Shown: positions 8,722-17,072 of the stretch, one piece after another
Layout: each line of letters starts with the position of its first letter
Numbering within the stretch: position 1 is the stretch's first letter
Origin: Methylobacterium organophilum
GTDB taxonomy: Bacteria > Pseudomonadota > Alphaproteobacteria > Rhizobiales > Beijerinckiaceae
Assembly: GCF_022179465.1 (NCBI RefSeq)
Contig: NZ_BPQV01000013.1
Location: forward strand, 115,238-179,237
Length of the DNA: 64,000 nt
Direction: 5' to 3'
The notes under the pieces: model-generated
Databases searched by the model: none
What the model saw: the letters and a program-made list of their open reading frames with translations, nothing else
What the model was told of the DNA's origin: nothing
Program-made: the position numbers and the translations under genes

Positions 8722-9555
8722 TTACCGGGCGGCGACCTTCGTGCCGCCGTCGATGGCGGCGAACTTGGTCTTCGCTTCCGTGAGCCACTGGGCGTAGGCC
8801 TCCTCGCTCACCACACGCACGGTGATCGGCATGTAGGCATGGCGGGCGCCGCAGAGCTCCGAGCACTGGCCGTGATAGGTCCCCTCCCGCTCGGCCTTGA
8901 ACCACCACTGGTTCAGGCGGCCGGGGATCGCGTCGATCTTGCCGCCGAAGGACGGCACGGCCCAGGAATGGATCACGTCGCCGGAGGTGACCTGCACCTT
9001 GACGACCTTGTTCACCGGAACGACCACCTCGTTGTCGTTCTGGAGGAGCTTGGGCTCCTTCTCCTCGTCGACGTTGGCGTCGAAGGTGAAGCCGCCCTTG
9101 TCGCCGTCCTGCGGGTACTCGTAGGACCAGTACCAGGCGTGCCCGATCACCTTGACCATCACGTCGGCCTTCGGGTCCGAGAGCTGCGTGCGCAGCAGGC
9201 GGAACGAGGGGATGGCGACGGCGACGAGGATCAGGACGGGGATGATCGTCCAGGCCACCTCGATGGCGGTGTTGTGCGTGGTGCGCGAGGGGCGCGGGTT
9301 CGCCTTCTCGCTGAACTTGACGATGCAGTAGACCAGCAGCGCCAGCACGAAGATCGAGATGCCGAAGGCGAGCAGGTGCAGGTAGTGCTCGAACAGGGCG
9401 AGATCGGCGGCCTCGGCGGTGACGGGGACCTGACGGCCCATCTGCCAGCGCTCCGGATGACCGACCGGCTCGGCAAAAGCCGGCACCATGGAGGCGAGAA
9501 GGGCGCCTGCGGCGACTCCCCACGACGACCGATGTTGGCGCTTCACCGTCCTCAT
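8722..9555 (-). CDS. ctaC: Cytochrome c oxidase subunit II
   Basis: 277 residues from the ATG at 9555, which exposes a signal peptide ending MVPAFA. Two transmembrane helices follow, then the periplasmic cupredoxin domain with the dinuclear CuA site. Ligands are in GQCSELCGARHAYM (Cys231, Cys235, His239, Met242). The aromatic electron-entry patch HAWYWSYEYP is present. Subunit II receives electrons from cytochrome c. It is the first gene of the leftward oxidase operon, so the operon promoter should lie in 9556-9800. Confidence 0.97.
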   Translation of the reverse strand: MRTVKRQHRSSWGVAAGALLASMVPAFAEPVGHPERWQMGRQVPVTAEAADLALFEHYLHLLAFGISIFVLALLVYCIVKFSEKANPRPSRTTHNTAIEVAWTIIPVLILVAVAIPSFRLLRTQLSDPKADVMVKVIGHAWYWSYEYPQDGDKGGFTFDANVDEEKEPKLLQNDNEVVVPVNKVVKVQVTSGDVIHSWAVPSFGGKIDAIPGRLNQWWFKAEREGTYHGQCSELCGARHAYMPITVRVVSEEAYAQWLTEAKTKFAAIDGGTKVAAR

Positions 9556-9941
9556 AGGCCTCTTTGGCTCCCCGGTTCCCTTGATTTCATTGGTGGGCAC
9601 CGCATCTGAATGCAGAATGCAGGCCGGGCGATCGGCGGACCGGGTGGGCGTGCGCGGGCACACCGCCGGATTCTCGACCGCGACGTAGAACCATACTGAT
9701 TGCAAATGCGCAACCGCCTGAGCGTCGCACAAGCGTGGCGGTTCCCGGAGCGCTGGCGATTTTTCGTTTCCAAAGCAAATTATTGAGCGATCGCCGGATG
9801 ATCGCGGGTGCGATTCCGTGAGCGGGCGGACGTTATGCCGCCCCCCGGCCCCGGCGGCGCTGCCCGGAAGTATCGTTCCGCCCGGGCTCCGGGGTAAAGC
9901 AGGACCCGACCGTCGAACCGACGCCGCATGGAGGGACGCCC
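9556..9941. other. Divergent intergenic region, ctaC / fdhD
   Basis: 386 bp separating leftward ctaC from rightward fdhD. It contains a less GC-rich patch around 9690-9790, a reasonable place for the oxidase-operon promoter. I did not find a convincing FNR-type box (TTGAT-N4-ATCAA) or other operator. The ORFs read here lack start signals and family resemblance. Confidence 0.5.
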
Positions 9942-10784
9942 TTGCCCGAGGAACCGACGACGCCCCCCCGCGCCCCGGCGCCGTCGCGGCGCGTGCCCAC
10001 CCTCGTCCTCGCCTACGACGCGCCGGAGGCGAGGGAGGACAGCCGGGCGCTCGCCGTCGAGACGCCGGTCAACCTCGTCTATGGCGGTGTGCCCTATGCG
10101 GTGATGATGGCGACGCCGCGCGACCTCGAGGATTTCGCCTACGGCTTCAGCCTGACGGAGGGCGTCGTCGCCGCGGCCGCGGAGGTGCGCGGCGCGCAGG
10201 TCGAGGCGGCCGAGGAGGGCCTACGCCTCGTGGTCGACATCGCCCCCGGACGCCTGCGCGAACACCTCGCCCGCAAGCGGGCCATGAGCGGGCGCACCGG
10301 CTGCGGCGTCTGCGGCATCGAGGACCTGGCCTCGCTTCCCGTGGCCAAGCCCCGCACCGGACGCGGGCCTGACGTGACGCTGCCGGCGATCGCCGCGGCC
10401 CTCTCGGCGCTCGGCGACCGCCAGAGCCTGAACCGCGAGACCCGGGCCGTGCACGCCGCCGCCTGGGCGCGCCTCGACGGGAGCCTGGAAGCCGTGCGCG
10501 AGGATGTCGGCCGCCACAACGCCCTCGACAAGCTGATCGGCGCCCTGATGCGGGCCGGCACCGACCCGGACCGGGGCTTCCTGGTGATCACGAGCCGCTG
10601 CTCCTTCGAGATGACGGAGAAGGCCGCCGCCTTCGGCGCCTCCGTCATCGTGGCGATCTCCGCGCCGACCTCGCTCGCCGTGGAGCGGGCCCGTCTGCAC
10701 GACATGACGCTCTGCGCCATCGCCCGCTCCGACACCCTGACGGTCTTCGCCGGCGGCGAGCGGCTGATCCCCGGCGGCGCCTGA
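9942..10784 (+). CDS. fdhD: Formate dehydrogenase accessory sulfurtransferase FdhD
   Basis: 280 residues from a TTG start supported by GGAGG at 9930-9934, eight bases upstream. It carries the conserved ETPVNLVYGG motif, the catalytic CxxC pair in TGCGVCGIE (Cys121/Cys124) and the EDVGRHNALDKLIG motif. FdhD relays sulfur from a cysteine desulfurase to the molybdenum cofactor of formate dehydrogenase, which is essential for activity. No formate dehydrogenase structural genes lie in the window. Formate oxidation is central in methylotrophs, which fits the suggested host. Confidence 0.95.
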   Translation: MPEEPTTPPRAPAPSRRVPTLVLAYDAPEAREDSRALAVETPVNLVYGGVPYAVMMATPRDLEDFAYGFSLTEGVVAAAAEVRGAQVEAAEEGLRLVVDIAPGRLREHLARKRAMSGRTGCGVCGIEDLASLPVAKPRTGRGPDVTLPAIAAALSALGDRQSLNRETRAVHAAAWARLDGSLEAVREDVGRHNALDKLIGALMRAGTDPDRGFLVITSRCSFEMTEKAAAFGASVIVAISAPTSLAVERARLHDMTLCAIARSDTLTVFAGGERLIPGGA

Positions 10785-10785
10785 G

Positions 10786-10802
10786 GGCGGGATCAGCCCG
10801 CC
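10786..10802. terminator. Hairpin shared by two convergent genes
   Basis: GGCGGG (10786-10791), ATCAG loop and CCCGCC (10797-10802) span the 8-bp gap between the fdhD stop and the kinase-gene stop. There is no T-run, so it is a weak bidirectional terminator candidate. Confidence 0.4.
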
Positions 10803-12130
10803 TCGGCGGGCAGCGCGTCGAGGACCTGCCGCATCGTCGGCCGGGCGGCCACCTCGGGCTGGGTGCAGGCCCGTTCCAGCGCGCGCAAAGCCGCCTCCCG
10901 GGGGGGCGGCTCCCGGCAGCGGTCGAGGAGCTCGCCGAGGAGGATCCCCCAGGAACGCACCTCGATGCGCCGGTAGGCCTCCCCCGCGGGGGTGGGCGGG
11001 AGGCGGGAGGCGGCGCCGAAATCGCTCAGCACGGCCGCGCCCCCCTGCCCATCCCCCTGCGCATCCCCTTGCCCATCCCAGAGCAGGTTGTGGGCATAGA
11101 GGTCGCCGTGGAGGAGGCCCTGGCCGTGCAGATGCGCGGCCGCCGCGGCCGCCGCGCGGGCGAGGCGCAGGGCCGAGGCCGGATCGAGGGCGAGGTTCGG
11201 CGCGTAGACGTCGCGGCTGCAGCTCTCCTGGCTCGGGGGGCCGGCCAGCGCCCGCCAGGAGGCGGGCAGCAGCGGCATGACGAGCCCCTGCACCCCCTCC
11301 GGATGCCCGGTCAGCCGCCCGAGGGCGCCGGGGAGGTTCGGATGCCGGCCGGCGGCGAGGCAGGCTTCCATCTCCCGCTCCGGGAGCCCGTCGCTGGTCA
11401 TCGCACCCTTGAACAGCTTGAGCGCCACGGGCTCGGCCCCGTCGGGCCGGCGCCGAAGGGCGCGGTGCACGCGGCCGGAGGCCCCCTCCCCCAGGCAGTC
11501 CCCGATCTCCAGATCGGCCCAGGGGATGCCAGGCGCGCCCGCGGGAGGGGTCGCGGGCTCGAACGGGTTCCCGGCCCAGGAGAGCCAGGCGAGCGCCGGC
11601 ATCCCGGCGAGCCAGGGCGGCAGGGCCTCGAAGGCGTTGGCGGCCAGGCGCAGCAATTCGAGGTTCGGCGCGCCGGCGAGGCTGGCGGGCAGCGCCCGCA
11701 GGCGGTTGCCCGCCAGCAGCACCTTCTGCAGCCGCGGCAGGGCGCCGAGGCGCGCCGGCAGGGCCTCGATCCGGTTGTCGGTGAGCGTGAGCCAGCGCAG
11801 AGCCGGCGGCAGCGCTTCCGCGGGCACCTCCTGCACGCCCGCGCCCCGGCAGCCGATCTGGCTCAGCGCCGGGCAGTCGCCCAGCACCGGCGGCAGCCGC
11901 GCGAAGCGGTTGCCGGAGCCGAACAGCACCCGGAGCCGGCGCAGCCGGCCGAAATCGGCGGGCAGGTCGGTAAGCGTACCGCCGCCGAGATCGAGCACTT
12001 CGAGCGTGTCCGCGAGCCCGAACAGCTCACGGGGCACCTCGGACAGCCCGGTCAGGCGGAGCGTTCGCGCTCCGGCGAGGTCTCCCCGGCGCAGGGCCTC
12101 GAGCGTCGCGGCGGTCTGATCGGTCGACAT
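10793..12130 (-). CDS. Leucine-rich-repeat protein fused to a protein kinase domain
   Basis: 445 residues from the ATG at 12130. Residues about 20-190 are LRRs of the pattern LPxxLGxLPxLxxLxLxxNxL (roughly seven repeats). A kinase-like domain follows from about 208 to the end. The kinase has a glycine loop GEGASGRV (about 214-221), lysine in VALKLF, catalytic-loop HGDLYAHN (HGD instead of HRD) and DFG in SDFGAAS. The key phosphotransfer residues are therefore present. No membrane segment is seen, so it is cytosolic. The LRRs probably recruit a protein partner, but the substrate is unknown. It is transcribed alone and divergent from the MFS gene. Confidence 0.85.
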   Translation of the reverse strand: MSTDQTAATLEALRRGDLAGARTLRLTGLSEVPRELFGLADTLEVLDLGGGTLTDLPADFGRLRRLRVLFGSGNRFARLPPVLGDCPALSQIGCRGAGVQEVPAEALPPALRWLTLTDNRIEALPARLGALPRLQKVLLAGNRLRALPASLAGAPNLELLRLAANAFEALPPWLAGMPALAWLSWAGNPFEPATPPAGAPGIPWADLEIGDCLGEGASGRVHRALRRRPDGAEPVALKLFKGAMTSDGLPEREMEACLAAGRHPNLPGALGRLTGHPEGVQGLVMPLLPASWRALAGPPSQESCSRDVYAPNLALDPASALRLARAAAAAAAHLHGQGLLHGDLYAHNLLWDGQGDAQGDGQGGAAVLSDFGAASRLPPTPAGEAYRRIEVRSWGILLGELLDRCREPPPREAALRALERACTQPEVAARPTMRQVLDALPAEAG

Positions 12131-12306
12131 GGGCTCCCATGGACCATGGGCCGGCCGCACTGTCACATCCGAAATCGCCCCGCGGGCCGGCGCAGGCCCG
12201 CCCGCAGCCATGTCCGCCCGCGGCGAAGGGGCGCCCCGCCCCCGCCGGCGGTGGGCGGCGGCGCGCCCGGCCCTACAACGCCGTCGCAGCCCGATGGAAG
12301 GAGCGG

Positions 12307-13626
12307 ATGGTCTCGACGCATGCCACGGCCCGGATCGCACCGGCGCCCCACCCGAATCTCGCGCGCAAGGCGGTGGCCGCCGTGGTGCTCGGCAACGCCC
12401 TCGAATTCTACGACTTCACCCTCTACGCCTTCTTCGCCAAGCCCATCGGCGAGACCTTCTTCCCTTCGGGCGACGCCACCCACAGCCTGCTCGCCTCACT
12501 GGCCCTGTTCGGCATCGGCTACGTGATGCGCCCGATCGGCGGCATCCTGATCGGCGCCTTCGCCGACCGGGCCGGGCGCAAGCCCGCCATGCTGATCACC
12601 ATCGCGCTCATGGCCCTGGGCATGCTGATGCTCGCCGCCTGCCCGGGCTATGCCGCGATCGGCGCCTGGGCGCAGGGCATCGTCATCGCCGGGCGGCTGA
12701 TCCAGGGCCTGGCCCTCGGCGGCGAGGTCGGTCCCTCCACCGCCTATCTGCTGGAGGCGGCGCCCCCGGCCCATCGCGGCTTCGTCGCGAGCTGGCAGAT
12801 CGCCAGCCAGGGCTGCGCCGCCCTGTTCGCGGGGCTCCTCGCCACGGCGCTCGGCCTGCTCTTCGGCGAGCCGGCCATGGCGGAATGGGGCTGGCGGCTG
12901 ATGTTCGCCCTCGGCCTCGCCGTGGTGCCGATCGGCCTGATCATCCGCAGCCACCTGCCGGAGACCGCGGGCGCGGAGAAGAACCCGGCCGCCGCCCCCA
13001 GCACCGGCGCCGTGGTGATGCGGCTCCTGCGGGAGCATCGGCGCCTGCTGCTCCTGACCTTCCTGATCATCGCCGCCTCGACGGTCTCGAACGCGGTCGG
13101 GACCAACATGCCGGTCTATGCCGGCGCGACCCTCGGCCTGAGCGGGCTCGTCGCCGGGGCGGTGCCGATCGCCCTCGGGCTCGCCTCCGTCGCCTTCCCC
13201 CTGCTCGGCGGCTGGATCGCCGACCGGGCCGGCCGGCGCCCGGTGATGATCTGGCCGCGCCTGCTCATCCTCGTCCTGTCGGTACCGGCCTTCGCCTGGA
13301 TGGTCGCGGCGGGCACCGCGGGAAGCGTCTTCACGGTGACCTTCCTGCTCTCGGCGCTTTCCTCCATCAACGCCGCGGCGATCATCGTCGGCATCCCGGA
13401 ATCGCTGCCGCGGGCGGTGCGCAGCGCCGGGCTGTCGATCGTCTACGCCTTCTCCGTCTCGATCTTCGGCGGCAGCACCAACTACGTCGTGAACTGGCTG
13501 ATCGCCGTGACCGGGGACCGGCTCGCCCCGGCCTATTACCTCGCCGCCTTCAGCGCGATCGGCACGGTGGCGGCGATCCTGATGCCGGAGACCCGCCGGC
13601 GCGACCTCGACGACGCCCGCGCCTGA
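12307..13626 (+). CDS. MFS transporter, metabolite:H+ symporter (MHS) family
   Basis: 439 residues from the ATG at 12307, preceded by AAGGAG; the upstream open stretch is antisense-like and Arg/Pro rich. It has twelve predicted membrane helices. The start ALEFYDFTLYAFFAKPIG and the loop motif AFADRAGRKP (MFS motif A), repeated as ADRAGRRP in the second half, mark the MHS branch that includes citrate, tricarballylate and alpha-ketoglutarate symporters. The substrate is probably a di- or tricarboxylate, by inference only. It stands alone, divergent from the LRR-kinase. Confidence 0.85.
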   Translation: MVSTHATARIAPAPHPNLARKAVAAVVLGNALEFYDFTLYAFFAKPIGETFFPSGDATHSLLASLALFGIGYVMRPIGGILIGAFADRAGRKPAMLITIALMALGMLMLAACPGYAAIGAWAQGIVIAGRLIQGLALGGEVGPSTAYLLEAAPPAHRGFVASWQIASQGCAALFAGLLATALGLLFGEPAMAEWGWRLMFALGLAVVPIGLIIRSHLPETAGAEKNPAAAPSTGAVVMRLLREHRRLLLLTFLIIAASTVSNAVGTNMPVYAGATLGLSGLVAGAVPIALGLASVAFPLLGGWIADRAGRRPVMIWPRLLILVLSVPAFAWMVAAGTAGSVFTVTFLLSALSSINAAAIIVGIPESLPRAVRSAGLSIVYAFSVSIFGGSTNYVVNWLIAVTGDRLAPAYYLAAFSAIGTVAAILMPETRRRDLDDARA

Positions 13627-13651
13627 CACCGGTCCCGCGCGCGGCGCTCCC

Positions 13652-14983
13652 TCAGGAAACCGGCCAGCGCAGTTCCACGCGTAGGCCGTCCCCGTCCGAG
13701 GGGCCGAAGGCGAGCGCGATGCCCGCCGCCTCGGCGAGGTCGCGGACGATGGCGAGGCCGAAGCCGGTGCCGGGGCGGCTCTCGTCCCAGCGCACGCCCC
13801 GGCCGAGGCCGGCGATCGCTTCCGCCGTCATGCCCGGCCCGTCATCTTCGACGACGAGGCGGGCGCCCGCCGCATCGAGGCCGCCGCCGATGCGCACGCG
13901 CCGGTGCGCCCATTTGCGGGCATTGTCGAGGAGATTGCCGAGAAGCTCCATCAGCTCGCCCTCCTCGCCGGGATAGGCGAGGCCCGCCGGCACGGCGATC
14001 TCCCAGGCGAGGGAGCTGCCCTCCGGCAGGCGCCGCAGGGTCGCGACGAGGCGTTCGGCCACCGGGGCGACGGGGCAGGCGCGCTTGCGCAGATCCGCCC
14101 CCGCCGCCACCCGGGCCCGGGCGAGCGCCCGCTCGACCTGTCCGCTCATGGCCCGGCCCTGCTCGGCGATCTCGGCGGCGAGCGCCGGCTCGCGGCCGCC
14201 GATTCGCCGCACCAGGGCATCGAGCACGGCGAGCGGCGTCTTGAGGCCGTGGGCCATGTCGGCGGCGCTGGCCCGCGCCCGGGTCAGCGCCCGCTCCTGC
14301 GCGTCGAGCAGCCGGTTGAGATCGGCGACGAGGGGCCGGACCTCGTCGGGGAAGGTGCCCCGCAGGCGGTCGCGCTCGCCCGCATGCACGGCGAGCAGCT
14401 CCGCCTGGAGCGTGCGGAAGGGCCGGAGCGCCCGCTGCACGAACAACGCCATGGCGAGGGTCAGCACCAGGAACAGGGCGCCGAGGGAGGGGACGAGCAG
14501 CCGCAGGAAGGTGGCCCGGCTCGCGGCGAGGCCGCGCCGGTCCTCCGCCGCCGCGATGCGCAATTCCGTCTCGTGCCCCCTGGGGCCGATGCGCACGGCG
14601 CGGGTGAACGCGATCAGCCGCCCGCCATCGGGCCCCGCCGCGTCGGCCACGAGCCCGTCGCCCGGCGGCAGGTCGAGGCGCCGGTCCCAGAGGGAGCGGG
14701 AGCGCAGCACGTGGCCGCCCCCCTCCACCTGCCAGTAGAGCCCGCCATAGGGCGTGGCGAAGCGCGGATCGGAGGGTTCGTGGGCCAGGCTCAGGGCGCC
14801 GTCCGGGGCCTGCTCGACCTGGCCGGCCAGGAGCTTGACCCGGCGGTCGAGCTCGTCCGCCGCCCGGGCGTCGAGGACGCGCTCGAAGATCAGGGTCAGC
14901 CCGGCGCCCGCGAGCAGCAGGGCCAGGGCGATCAGGCCGGCGGCGGCGAGCCCCAGCCGCAGGCGCAGGGAGCCGAGCCTCAC
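13652..14983 (-). CDS. Sensor histidine kinase, PhoQ-like
   Basis: 443 residues with a GTG start whose GTGA overlaps the stop of the response regulator gene, showing translational coupling. The N-terminal helix (about 10-32) and second helix (about 165-187) bracket a periplasmic sensor of about 130 residues. HAMP-like linker, H-box ADMAHGLKTPL (phosphorylated His about 245), N-box LLGNLLDNARKW, G1 EDDGPGM and G2 GTGFGLAI are all present. It is the third gene of the leftward PepSY-RR-HK operon. The signal is unknown; relatives sense divalent cations or cationic peptides. Confidence 0.92.
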   Translation of the reverse strand: MRLGSLRLRLGLAAAGLIALALLLAGAGLTLIFERVLDARAADELDRRVKLLAGQVEQAPDGALSLAHEPSDPRFATPYGGLYWQVEGGGHVLRSRSLWDRRLDLPPGDGLVADAAGPDGGRLIAFTRAVRIGPRGHETELRIAAAEDRRGLAASRATFLRLLVPSLGALFLVLTLAMALFVQRALRPFRTLQAELLAVHAGERDRLRGTFPDEVRPLVADLNRLLDAQERALTRARASAADMAHGLKTPLAVLDALVRRIGGREPALAAEIAEQGRAMSGQVERALARARVAAGADLRKRACPVAPVAERLVATLRRLPEGSSLAWEIAVPAGLAYPGEEGELMELLGNLLDNARKWAHRRVRIGGGLDAAGARLVVEDDGPGMTAEAIAGLGRGVRWDESRPGTGFGLAIVRDLAEAAGIALAFGPSDGDGLRVELRWPVS

Positions 14984-15660
14984 GGCTCCGGGCCGCCGGG
15001 CGCGTCCGCGGGCACCAGGTAGCCGTGGCCCCGGCGGGTCTCGACGATGCCCGGGCCGAGCTTGCGGCGCAGGCGGGTGAGCAGGGCCTCGAGGGCATTG
15101 GCCTCGCGCGCGCTGCCGGTGCCGTGGAGATGGTCGAGCAATTCGCCCGCCGGCACCACCTGTCCCTGCCGGTGCAGCAGGAAGGCGAGCAGACGGTATT
15201 CGAGGGCGGTGAGGTCGATCTCCCGGCCGTCGACGCTCACGGCGCGGGTGCGGGTGTCGAGCTCGACGGGGCCGGCGCGCAGGACCGGCGAGGCATGGCC
15301 GGCGCTGCGCCGCAGGATTGCCCGCAGCCGCGCCACCAGCTCCTCCATGCGGAAGGGTTTGACGAGGTAGTCGTCGGCCCCCGCATCGATCCCCTCGACG
15401 CGCTCGCGCCAGCCGTCGCGAGCGGTGAGGATCAGCACGGGCAAGCCGACATCGGCCGCCCGCAGGCGGCGCAGCACGCCGAGCCCGTCGAGGCGCGGCA
15501 GGCCGAGATCGAGCACCATGGCGTCGTAGGTCTCGACCTCCGCGCGGAACCAGGCCGCCTCGCCATCGGCGACGACCTCCGCGACGTAGCCGGCCCGCTC
15601 CAGCCCCTGCTTCACATCCGCGGCGATGCGCGGCTCGTCCTCGACGATCAGGATGCGCAT
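14980..15660 (-). CDS. OmpR/PhoP-family response regulator
   Basis: 226 residues. The receiver domain has acidic pocket EDE near residue 8, phospho-acceptor Asp51 in VLDLGLP, Thr in ILTARD and Lys in DYLVKPF. The C-terminal winged-helix DNA-binding domain (about 125-220) contains LTALEYRLLAFLLH and the recognition helix NALEALLTRLRRKLG. It overlaps the downstream kinase gene by 4 bp and follows the PepSY gene by 23 bp. It presumably regulates this operon and surface or envelope genes. Confidence 0.95.
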   Translation of the reverse strand: MRILIVEDEPRIAADVKQGLERAGYVAEVVADGEAAWFRAEVETYDAMVLDLGLPRLDGLGVLRRLRAADVGLPVLILTARDGWRERVEGIDAGADDYLVKPFRMEELVARLRAILRRSAGHASPVLRAGPVELDTRTRAVSVDGREIDLTALEYRLLAFLLHRQGQVVPAGELLDHLHGTGSAREANALEALLTRLRRKLGPGIVETRRGHGYLVPADAPGGPEP

Positions 15661-15683
15661 CCGCTCACCTCTCCCGCCGGAAC

Positions 15684-16007
15684 TCAGTCATCGTCGTCGT
15701 CGTCCCTGTCGAGGACCCTGAGGCTGCCGGCGTCGATCTTCAGGCGGCGGCGCTTCCCGTCCGGCCCGAGGATGCGCAGCTTGTACAGCCAGCGGCCGCT
15801 GTCGCGCTTGAGATCGAGGGCGACGACCTCCCCGGGCAAGGCCTCCCGGGCGGCGCGCAGGATTTCGTCGAGGGGCCGGATCTCCCCCTTCTCCAGGGCC
15901 TGGCGGGCCTGGTCGGCATCCTTGTCGGCGCGCACGGGCGACGACCCGGCAAGCGCGAGGCCCGCGAGCAGGGCGGCGGCGAGGAGGGAGGGCAGAGGGG
16001 TCCGCAT
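15684..16007 (-). CDS. Secreted PepSY-domain protein
   Basis: 107 residues: a signal peptide (hydrophobic core about 7-21, cleavage near SSPVRA), then one PepSY domain with the characteristic GEVVALDLKRDSGRWLYKL and KIDAGSL segments. The tail is a run of aspartates (RDDDDDD) that could bind cations. PepSY proteins act outside the cytoplasm and are often encoded with two-component systems, where they may modulate signal sensing. It is the first gene of the PepSY-RR-HK operon. Confidence 0.88.
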   Translation of the reverse strand: MRTPLPSLLAAALLAGLALAGSSPVRADKDADQARQALEKGEIRPLDEILRAAREALPGEVVALDLKRDSGRWLYKLRILGPDGKRRRLKIDAGSLRVLDRDDDDDD

Positions 16008-16128
16008 GGTCGGCGATCATCCTGATCGAGGCGACCTGACGGAACGCTGACAGGCGCCGTCAGGGCCGCGGGGCGGGCAAGGCGCAGAACGGGCGCCACG
16101 AACATCCGTCCCCAAGGAAACCGACGCC

Positions 16129-16221
16129 ATGTCCCTGATCCTCGGCATCCTGCTCGCCGGCGCCGCCTGCCTCGCCGGCACCGTCCTCTGCCCGCCCAAC
16201 GCGCGCGATCCGCAGCGCTGA
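16129..16221 (+). CDS. Candidate 30-residue hydrophobic peptide
   Basis: ATG at 16129 preceded by AAGGAAA eight bases upstream. It encodes MSLILGILLAGAACLAG followed by TVLCPPNARDPQR and ends at TGA 16221. It would be a single membrane helix or signal-peptide-like sequence with two cysteines; the lipobox is not canonical. It lies between the leftward PepSY gene and the convergent acetyltransferase gene (4 bp from its stop). Codon use and the SD support it, but the short length leaves doubt. Confidence 0.45.
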   Translation: MSLILGILLAGAACLAGTVLCPPNARDPQR

Positions 16222-16225
16222 CGGG

Positions 16226-16936
16226 CTAGTTTTTGGCCTTGGCGGCCTTTCCGTCCTTCTTGGGCTTTCCGTCCTTCTTGGCCTTGCCGCCTTCGCCCTT
16301 GCTCGTCTTGTCCTTGGCCTTCCGGGCAGCCTTGCCGCCGGGATTCTCCGCCGCCGCCAGGAAGGCCGCGACATCGCCGCCGAGGAGGAGCGGCAGATGC
16401 TCGGCGATGCGCGCCTCCGGCCAGGACCACCAGTCCAGGGCGAGCAGCCGGGCGACCGTGGCCTCGTCGAAGCGGGTCCGCACGACCGCCGCCGGGTTGC
16501 CGGTGACGACGGCGTAGGGCGGCACGTCCCGCCGCACGACCGCGCCGGCCCCGATCACCGCACCGCTGCCGATGGTGACGCCGGAGAGCACCGTGCAATG
16601 GGCGCCGAGCCAGACCTCGTCGCCGATCACGACATCGCCGCGGCTGGCATGGTCGTCCGCGCAGGCGCGCGCTTCTGCCCACACCCCACCGCCGGTGAGG
16701 CCGGCGATGGCCTTGAACGGATAGGTCGTCACGCCGTCGGTCCGGTGGTTGCCGAGCACGATGGTGACGCCGGGGCCGATCGAGCAGAACCGGCCGATGC
16801 GGAGGCGCGCGAGGTCGGGCTCGAGCACCGTCGGCCGCCCGTAGCTGTAGGCGCCGATCGACCAGCCCCATTGCTCGATCTCGCGGACGAAGTGGTAGCG
16901 GGTCAGTTCGCCGAAGATCGGCTGGGGCTGGATCAA
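16226..16936 (-). CDS. Hexapeptide-repeat O-acetyltransferase (CatB/xenobiotic acetyltransferase type) with lysine-rich tail
   Basis: 236 residues. A left-handed beta-helix is visible as [LIV]GxxxxI repeats (IGRFCSIGPGVTIVLGNH, then VVIGDEVWLGAHCTVLSGV and IGSGAVIGAGAVV), followed by PPYAVVTGNPA. The catalytic histidine is likely in GNHRTD. Such enzymes transfer acetyl from acetyl-CoA to small molecules or sugars as trimers. After about residue 198 there is an unusual low-complexity tail of KDGK/KAK repeats, a likely nucleic-acid- or polyanion-binding extension. The acceptor is unknown. Confidence 0.88.
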   Translation of the reverse strand: MIQPQPIFGELTRYHFVREIEQWGWSIGAYSYGRPTVLEPDLARLRIGRFCSIGPGVTIVLGNHRTDGVTTYPFKAIAGLTGGGVWAEARACADDHASRGDVVIGDEVWLGAHCTVLSGVTIGSGAVIGAGAVVRRDVPPYAVVTGNPAAVVRTRFDEATVARLLALDWWSWPEARIAEHLPLLLGGDVAAFLAAAENPGGKAARKAKDKTSKGEGGKAKKDGKPKKDGKAAKAKN

Positions 16937-17072
16937 GAGAGGGGCTCCGGTTGGGCCGGGGAGGCGGCGGGAGGCCGCTTCCTCCGTCCTTCCCGCCGGG
17001 CTGGCAAGAGCCCTCTCCTCTTGTTTCGGCGCGCATTTCCTCGACGGACCGGCCCCCTTCGTCGGGCGGCGC

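Noticed and set aside
9556-9941. FNR-type operator upstream of the oxidase operon
   Set aside because: A TTGAT half-site near 9580 lacks the matching ATCAA at the right distance.
16253-16370. Short direct repeats encoding KDGK/KAK units
   Set aside because: These are codon-level repeats within the acetyltransferase tail, not a CRISPR or mobile repeat.
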